Positions 60,788 through 64,000 of a DNA stretch of 64,000 nucleotides are shown piece after piece; positions within the stretch are counted from its first letter, which is position 1, and each line of letters begins with the position of its first letter. The DNA comes from Mucilaginibacter conchicola. GTDB lineage: Bacteria > Bacteroidota > Bacteroidia > Sphingobacteriales > Sphingobacteriaceae. The translations under genes were made by a program, and so were the position numbers. The stretch covers positions 124,001 to 188,000 of the forward strand of contig NZ_QWDC01000005.1 of the NCBI RefSeq assembly GCF_003432115.1. Reading direction: 5' to 3'. Below the pieces are notes generated by a model. It was not told where the DNA came from and ran no database searches. It was given only the letters and a program-made list of their open reading frames with translations.

Positions 60788-61477
60788 CTAATACACAAAC
60801 TTATACCCAATACCCCTTACCGTTTGCAGGTATGTAGGCGAATCGGGGTTGTTCTCAATTTTTTTGCGCAGGCGCACGATGTGCATATCCAGTGTACGGG
60901 TGTTTACATCGGCGTTGTAGCCCCAAACTTCCATCATCAGTTCCTCGCGGTTGATAACCTTGTTCTTGTTTTTGAGGAAGTATAGCAATATGCGGTTCTC
61001 CAGGATGGTGAGTTCAATCTTACGCCCGTCTTTTATCAGCAAGTGGGTGTTTGGCTGGTGCTCCATGTTACCAAACTTGTGCGATTCTGTTTTTTCGCTG
61101 CTGCTCAACGAGAACTTGATCTTGCTCTCTATCATCGCCACCAGCACATCCATGTTAAACGGCTTGGTGATGTAATCGCTTACACCGAAGTTATAGGCGC
61201 CTATTTTGTCAACGTCCTGCGCTTTGGCAGTGGTCATGATAACCAGTTTATCAAAACCTTTTGCACGCAGGCTGGCACACACTTCAGAGCCTTGTTTGCC
61301 GGGCAGCATCCAGTCCAGCAGTACAATATCCGGCTGCTCATCCAATATCATTTTCTCGGCTTCTTCGCCATTGTTGCTTTCTAAAACTTTATAACCTTCG
61401 CTTTGCAGGCGCTCCCCCACCAAAAACCTAAGGTTCTCATCATCCTCAACCAGCGCTATTTTAATCTCTTTGTTCAT
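60788..61477 (-). CDS. OmpR-family response regulator
   Basis: A 229-residue two-component regulator. The receiver domain has acidic pocket Glu11-Asp12-Asp13 in VEDDEN, phosphoacceptor Asp55 in VLLDWMLPG and the Lys in ITKPFNM. The OmpR-type winged helix spans about 130-229, with LTILENRILLYFLKNKNKVI, NTRTLDMHIVRLRKKIE and the terminal VRGIGYKFVY. The gene starts 12 bp after the histidine kinase stop on the same strand, so the two form a cognate pair. Target genes cannot be told from the window. Confidence 0.95.
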   Translation of the reverse strand: MNKEIKIALVEDDENLRFLVGERLQSEGYKVLESNNGEEAEKMILDEQPDIVLLDWMLPGKQGSEVCASLRAKGFDKLVIMTTAKAQDVDKIGAYNFGVSDYITKPFNMDVLVAMIESKIKFSLSSSEKTESHKFGNMEHQPNTHLLIKDGRKIELTILENRILLYFLKNKNKVINREELMMEVWGYNADVNTRTLDMHIVRLRKKIENNPDSPTYLQTVRGIGYKFVY

Positions 61478-61489
61478 GTTCTAATGATG

Positions 61490-63133
61490 CTAATTGTCTA
61501 AAGGCAACGTCACAATAAACGTAGATCCTTCATTTACTTTACTCGTAACGGTAATTTCGCCGTCCATAAAGTTAACCAGTTCTTTGCAAAATGCAAGCCC
61601 CAGCCCTACGCTCCCATTTTGGTTATATTGGTTCTCTATCCGGTAGAATTTTTTGAACACATCGCCCTGTTCGGCTTTGGCCATTCCTATCCCTTTATCG
61701 GCAAATCTTAATACAACATTACGGCGTTCTTGTTTTATATCAATGTCCAGCTCCTTGTTGCCCGGGTGCGAATACTTGTAGGCATTCTCCATCAAATTCT
61801 GAAAAATACTGCCCAACAACACCGGGTCGGTGTTAAAAGCGTCAACACCCTCAACATGGCTGGTCACCTTAAAATCAGGATATTTTATCTTAAAGGTTTC
61901 TATATAACCTTTCACAAAAGCTTTTAATGATACTTCCTGGCGGTGTATGGTGATAGAGCGGTTCTCCAGTTGGGTGAAAGATAGCAGCTTGTTCATCAGG
62001 TCGTTCAGCTTATCGGCTTCCTCGTCAAGTATCTTACCGTAATGGCGGCGCTGGCGTTCGCTCAGTTCAGCATCACCGCGCAGGTTCGATCCGGCAATTT
62101 TTATCACACTCACGGGTGTCTTAAACTCGTGCGTAAAATTGTTAATGAAATCGTACTGCAGTTTAAATATCTTTAAGTTGATGCTGAGGTTACGATAAAT
62201 AAGCCAGGTGATGAGCACCATAAAAACGTAGATGAGCAGCACAATGGAGCCTATCGGTAAAAAACGGCGGTCTATCTCTTTATCAAGATGCTCTCTGGTA
62301 GATGAAAAATACAGTTTAAAGTTAGAAAAAGCGCCAGTTAAAGCTGCCTCAGTAACTTTGCGGCCATTATCAATATCCAGCGGATCATAAACCACCGGCT
62401 CAATGGTTACCTGCTGGTAAAGCTCTGGATGGTTATTTCTCACCTTCAGCTTGTTGGCATCCAGCAAAAAGGTCATCATGTTTTGCTTGTAGAATGCCTT
62501 GCCCTCGCGCCTGTCTAACAACGACTGGTAGATCTTTACATCTTCCCTGCGGGGAATATTGAGGTAGCTTATTTTATCGGGGCTAACATCATAAAACGTA
62601 CGGAAGATCTCGTCTTGCGTAGGCAACCTGGTAGTATCTGCTGTACTAATAAAATGGCTTAATTTGAGTGCCATGTGCTTAAAATCGTCCTCATTGGCAA
62701 AGGCCATATCTTTAAGGCCACGCACCGCACCACGTTTGCTTTTGTATTGATAGATAGCTTTTACCGAGATACCCCTGTTATTGGTGAAGGTAACATTGGT
62801 AGGTTTGCTGCCTATCTGCAGATCATAAAACAATATCCTGCTTACAAAAGGATAAGCCTTGAAAACGGTTCCGGAATAATTGGCTGCTGATGCCGAATCC
62901 AGAAAGCCCTGGTAAGAAGTTATCTCCGGAATTTTAAGCTGAAAGAAATCGTTATAGGGTTTGGATGTCTGATCCAGCACCTCTACCTTTTTTGATGAAA
63001 ATTCGTTCTCTACGTATTTGGCCGTAAGGTTGTAGGCGATGATAAGCCCTATCACAAAACTCACAGTAATAAGCACCAATGATGCCGTTATCAGCGTAAA
63101 GTTTTTGCGGTATATATTCTTAGGCGCTTTCAT
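61490..63133 (-). CDS. Membrane sensor histidine kinase
   Basis: A 547-residue kinase. Transmembrane helix 1 is near residues 13-35 and helix 2 near 292-313; they enclose a periplasmic sensor domain of about 255 residues of no recognised family. The HisKA domain has phosphoacceptor His335 in NNFTHEFKTPVSV. The HATPase_c domain has the N-box NLMENAYKYS, the G1 box FADKGIGMA and the G2 region GSVGLGLAFCKEL. It is encoded 6 bp after the S9-family hydrolase gene and 12 bp before the response regulator, so all three are one operon. Confidence 0.93.
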   Translation of the reverse strand: MKAPKNIYRKNFTLITASLVLITVSFVIGLIIAYNLTAKYVENEFSSKKVEVLDQTSKPYNDFFQLKIPEITSYQGFLDSASAANYSGTVFKAYPFVSRILFYDLQIGSKPTNVTFTNNRGISVKAIYQYKSKRGAVRGLKDMAFANEDDFKHMALKLSHFISTADTTRLPTQDEIFRTFYDVSPDKISYLNIPRREDVKIYQSLLDRREGKAFYKQNMMTFLLDANKLKVRNNHPELYQQVTIEPVVYDPLDIDNGRKVTEAALTGAFSNFKLYFSSTREHLDKEIDRRFLPIGSIVLLIYVFMVLITWLIYRNLSINLKIFKLQYDFINNFTHEFKTPVSVIKIAGSNLRGDAELSERQRRHYGKILDEEADKLNDLMNKLLSFTQLENRSITIHRQEVSLKAFVKGYIETFKIKYPDFKVTSHVEGVDAFNTDPVLLGSIFQNLMENAYKYSHPGNKELDIDIKQERRNVVLRFADKGIGMAKAEQGDVFKKFYRIENQYNQNGSVGLGLAFCKELVNFMDGEITVTSKVNEGSTFIVTLPLDN

Positions 63134-63139
63134 GCAAGG

Positions 63140-64000
63140 TTAACGTTTAACCTGCAAATTGTTGCTCAGGAAAGTTTCAATTTCGGTGTACATCTCCATC
63201 CGGTTGTGCTCGCTTTTAAAATAAGCACGCTCATTTTCTTTAAGGCGATAAGTTACCGGCACGTTGCGTTTCTTTAGCTCGCGTACAAACTGGTTCAGCT
63301 CGCTGATGTTGGCGCGCGGATCTTTTGCACCCTGGAATATCAGTAACGGACTTTTGATCTTATCAGTATGAAAAACCGGCGAAATGGCACGCAATTCTTC
63401 GGCATCCGTTTCGGGGTTACCCACCATCTCGTAGGTCATTTTCAGGAACGGCTTAAAGAACGGCGGCGCATCTTTCAGATAAGTAAAGAAGTTGATCAAC
63501 CCATATTTTACCACCGCACAATTGTACATCCCCTGGTGGAACGATACGCCATACAGCGCCGAGAAACCACCAAACCCACCACCAAAAATGGCTATTTTTT
63601 TAGGGTTAGCAATTTTATTGGCTATCAACCATTGCACACCATCAGTAATATCCTGCTGTATTTTACCGCCTACCTGTTTAAAGCCAGCTTTCCTGAAGGC
63701 CTTACCATATCCTGCCGAACCACGGTAATTAACCTGGAAAACAGCATAACCACGGTTGGCTAAAAACTGCACCTCGGCATCATAACCCCATGAGTTGCGG
63801 CCCCAGATGTTATCGTGCGGCATTACCACTACGGGCAGGTTTTTCATTTCTTTGCCTTTTGGTATGGTAAGATAGCCATTAAGTACCAAGCCGTCGCTGG
63901 CCTTAAAAGATATTGGTTTCTGGTCGCAAAGTTCTGCCGGGCTTATGTCAGGATTAGTGTCACCTAACTTGGTAAGCTGACCGGTACTTTTTTCGTATAG
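63140..64000 (-). CDS. S9-family alpha/beta hydrolase lacking the catalytic serine (partial, C-terminal part)
   Basis: The minus-strand frame is open to the end of the window, so this is the last 286 residues of a longer protein; an internal ATG at 63889 is not the true start. It is the C-terminal peptidase domain of a prolyl-oligopeptidase-like protein: PVVVMPHDNIWGRNSWGYDA, YAVFQVNYRGSAGYGKAF and ILIFQGAKDPRANISEL are typical blocks. The nucleophile elbow, normally GxSxGG, reads FGGGFGGFS, with the Ser replaced by Gly (codon at 63576-63578). The usual EGHGF histidine block reads NERAYF. The acid in GAKDP remains. It may be an inactive homologue. It heads an operon with the kinase and regulator. 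Confidence 0.85.
   Translation of the reverse strand, partial: LYEKSTGQLTKLGDTNPDISPAELCDQKPISFKASDGLVLNGYLTIPKGKEMKNLPVVVMPHDNIWGRNSWGYDAEVQFLANRGYAVFQVNYRGSAGYGKAFRKAGFKQVGGKIQQDITDGVQWLIANKIANPKKIAIFGGGFGGFSALYGVSFHQGMYNCAVVKYGLINFFTYLKDAPPFFKPFLKMTYEMVGNPETDAEELRAISPVFHTDKIKSPLLIFQGAKDPRANISELNQFVRELKKRNVPVTYRLKENERAYFKSEHNRMEMYTEIETFLSNNLQVKR

Overview
The window is chromosomal DNA from a member of the Bacteroidota, most likely family Sphingobacteriaceae (Mucilaginibacter- or Pedobacter-like). The grounds are a type IX secretion gene set (gldKLMN and porW/sprE), an F1Fo ATP synthase cluster without beta and epsilon, a GH35 beta-galactosidase, promoters with TTTG / TAnnTTTG boxes, few Shine-Dalgarno sites, and many intergenic palindromic repeats. 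I see no rRNA, tRNA, CRISPR array, prophage or transposase gene.

Layout. 1-13.3 kb: an e(P4)-type acid phosphatase, an aldose-1-epimerase-like protein, a small secreted/membrane protein, GH35 beta-galactosidase, and topoisomerase IV subunits A and B. parC and parE are on the same strand but separated by a YdeI/OmdA protein, an NTF2-like protein, a GDSL hydrolase, cytidine deaminase and a RelE/ParE toxin-antitoxin pair. 13.3-18 kb: an amino-acid permease with a trans-sulfuration-type PLP enzyme, then a fused NagB/PIG-L gene behind an attenuator-like leader. 18.2-26.6 kb: a secreted BSP metallopeptidase, an SRPBCC protein, and a complete histidine-degradation operon (marR-hutH-hutU-hutI-ftcD) behind a promoter with a perfect 24-bp palindrome. 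27-32.9 kb: ATP synthase atpZ-(membrane protein)-B-E-F-H-A-G. 32.9-33.6 kb: a small-protein/nucleotidyltransferase cassette. 33.6-47.7 kb: porW, PBP1A and uvrC facing gldKLMN, with hemD and a DUF4271 membrane protein upstream of gldK. 48-57.5 kb: hemW, a fasciclin protein, two tandem cupin_8/JmjC-like paralogs, a mosaic of repeat fragments, a PfkB sugar kinase and a VWA/MoxR-type AAA+ pair. 57.7-64 kb: a membrane metallophosphoesterase, a UbiA-like protein with a methyltransferase, and an operon of an S9-family hydrolase (cut by the window end), a histidine kinase and a response regulator.

How genes work together. The hut operon takes histidine to glutamate plus a one-carbon unit on tetrahydrofolate. 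GldKLMN form the trans-envelope core and motor of type IX secretion, and PorW is a periplasmic TPR lipoprotein of the same machine. The atp genes encode all of Fo plus delta, alpha and gamma; beta and epsilon must lie elsewhere. parC and parE make topoisomerase IV.

The least ordinary features are: the attenuator-like leader or small RNA before nagB; the palindromic operator at the marR-hut promoter; an S9 hydrolase without its catalytic serine in a two-component operon; two families of long palindromic repeats with interchangeable arms; a 395-bp non-coding element bounded by GTTACTTT hairpins; a toxin-antitoxin pair between identical terminators; and several stop codons lying in or at the edge of repeats.
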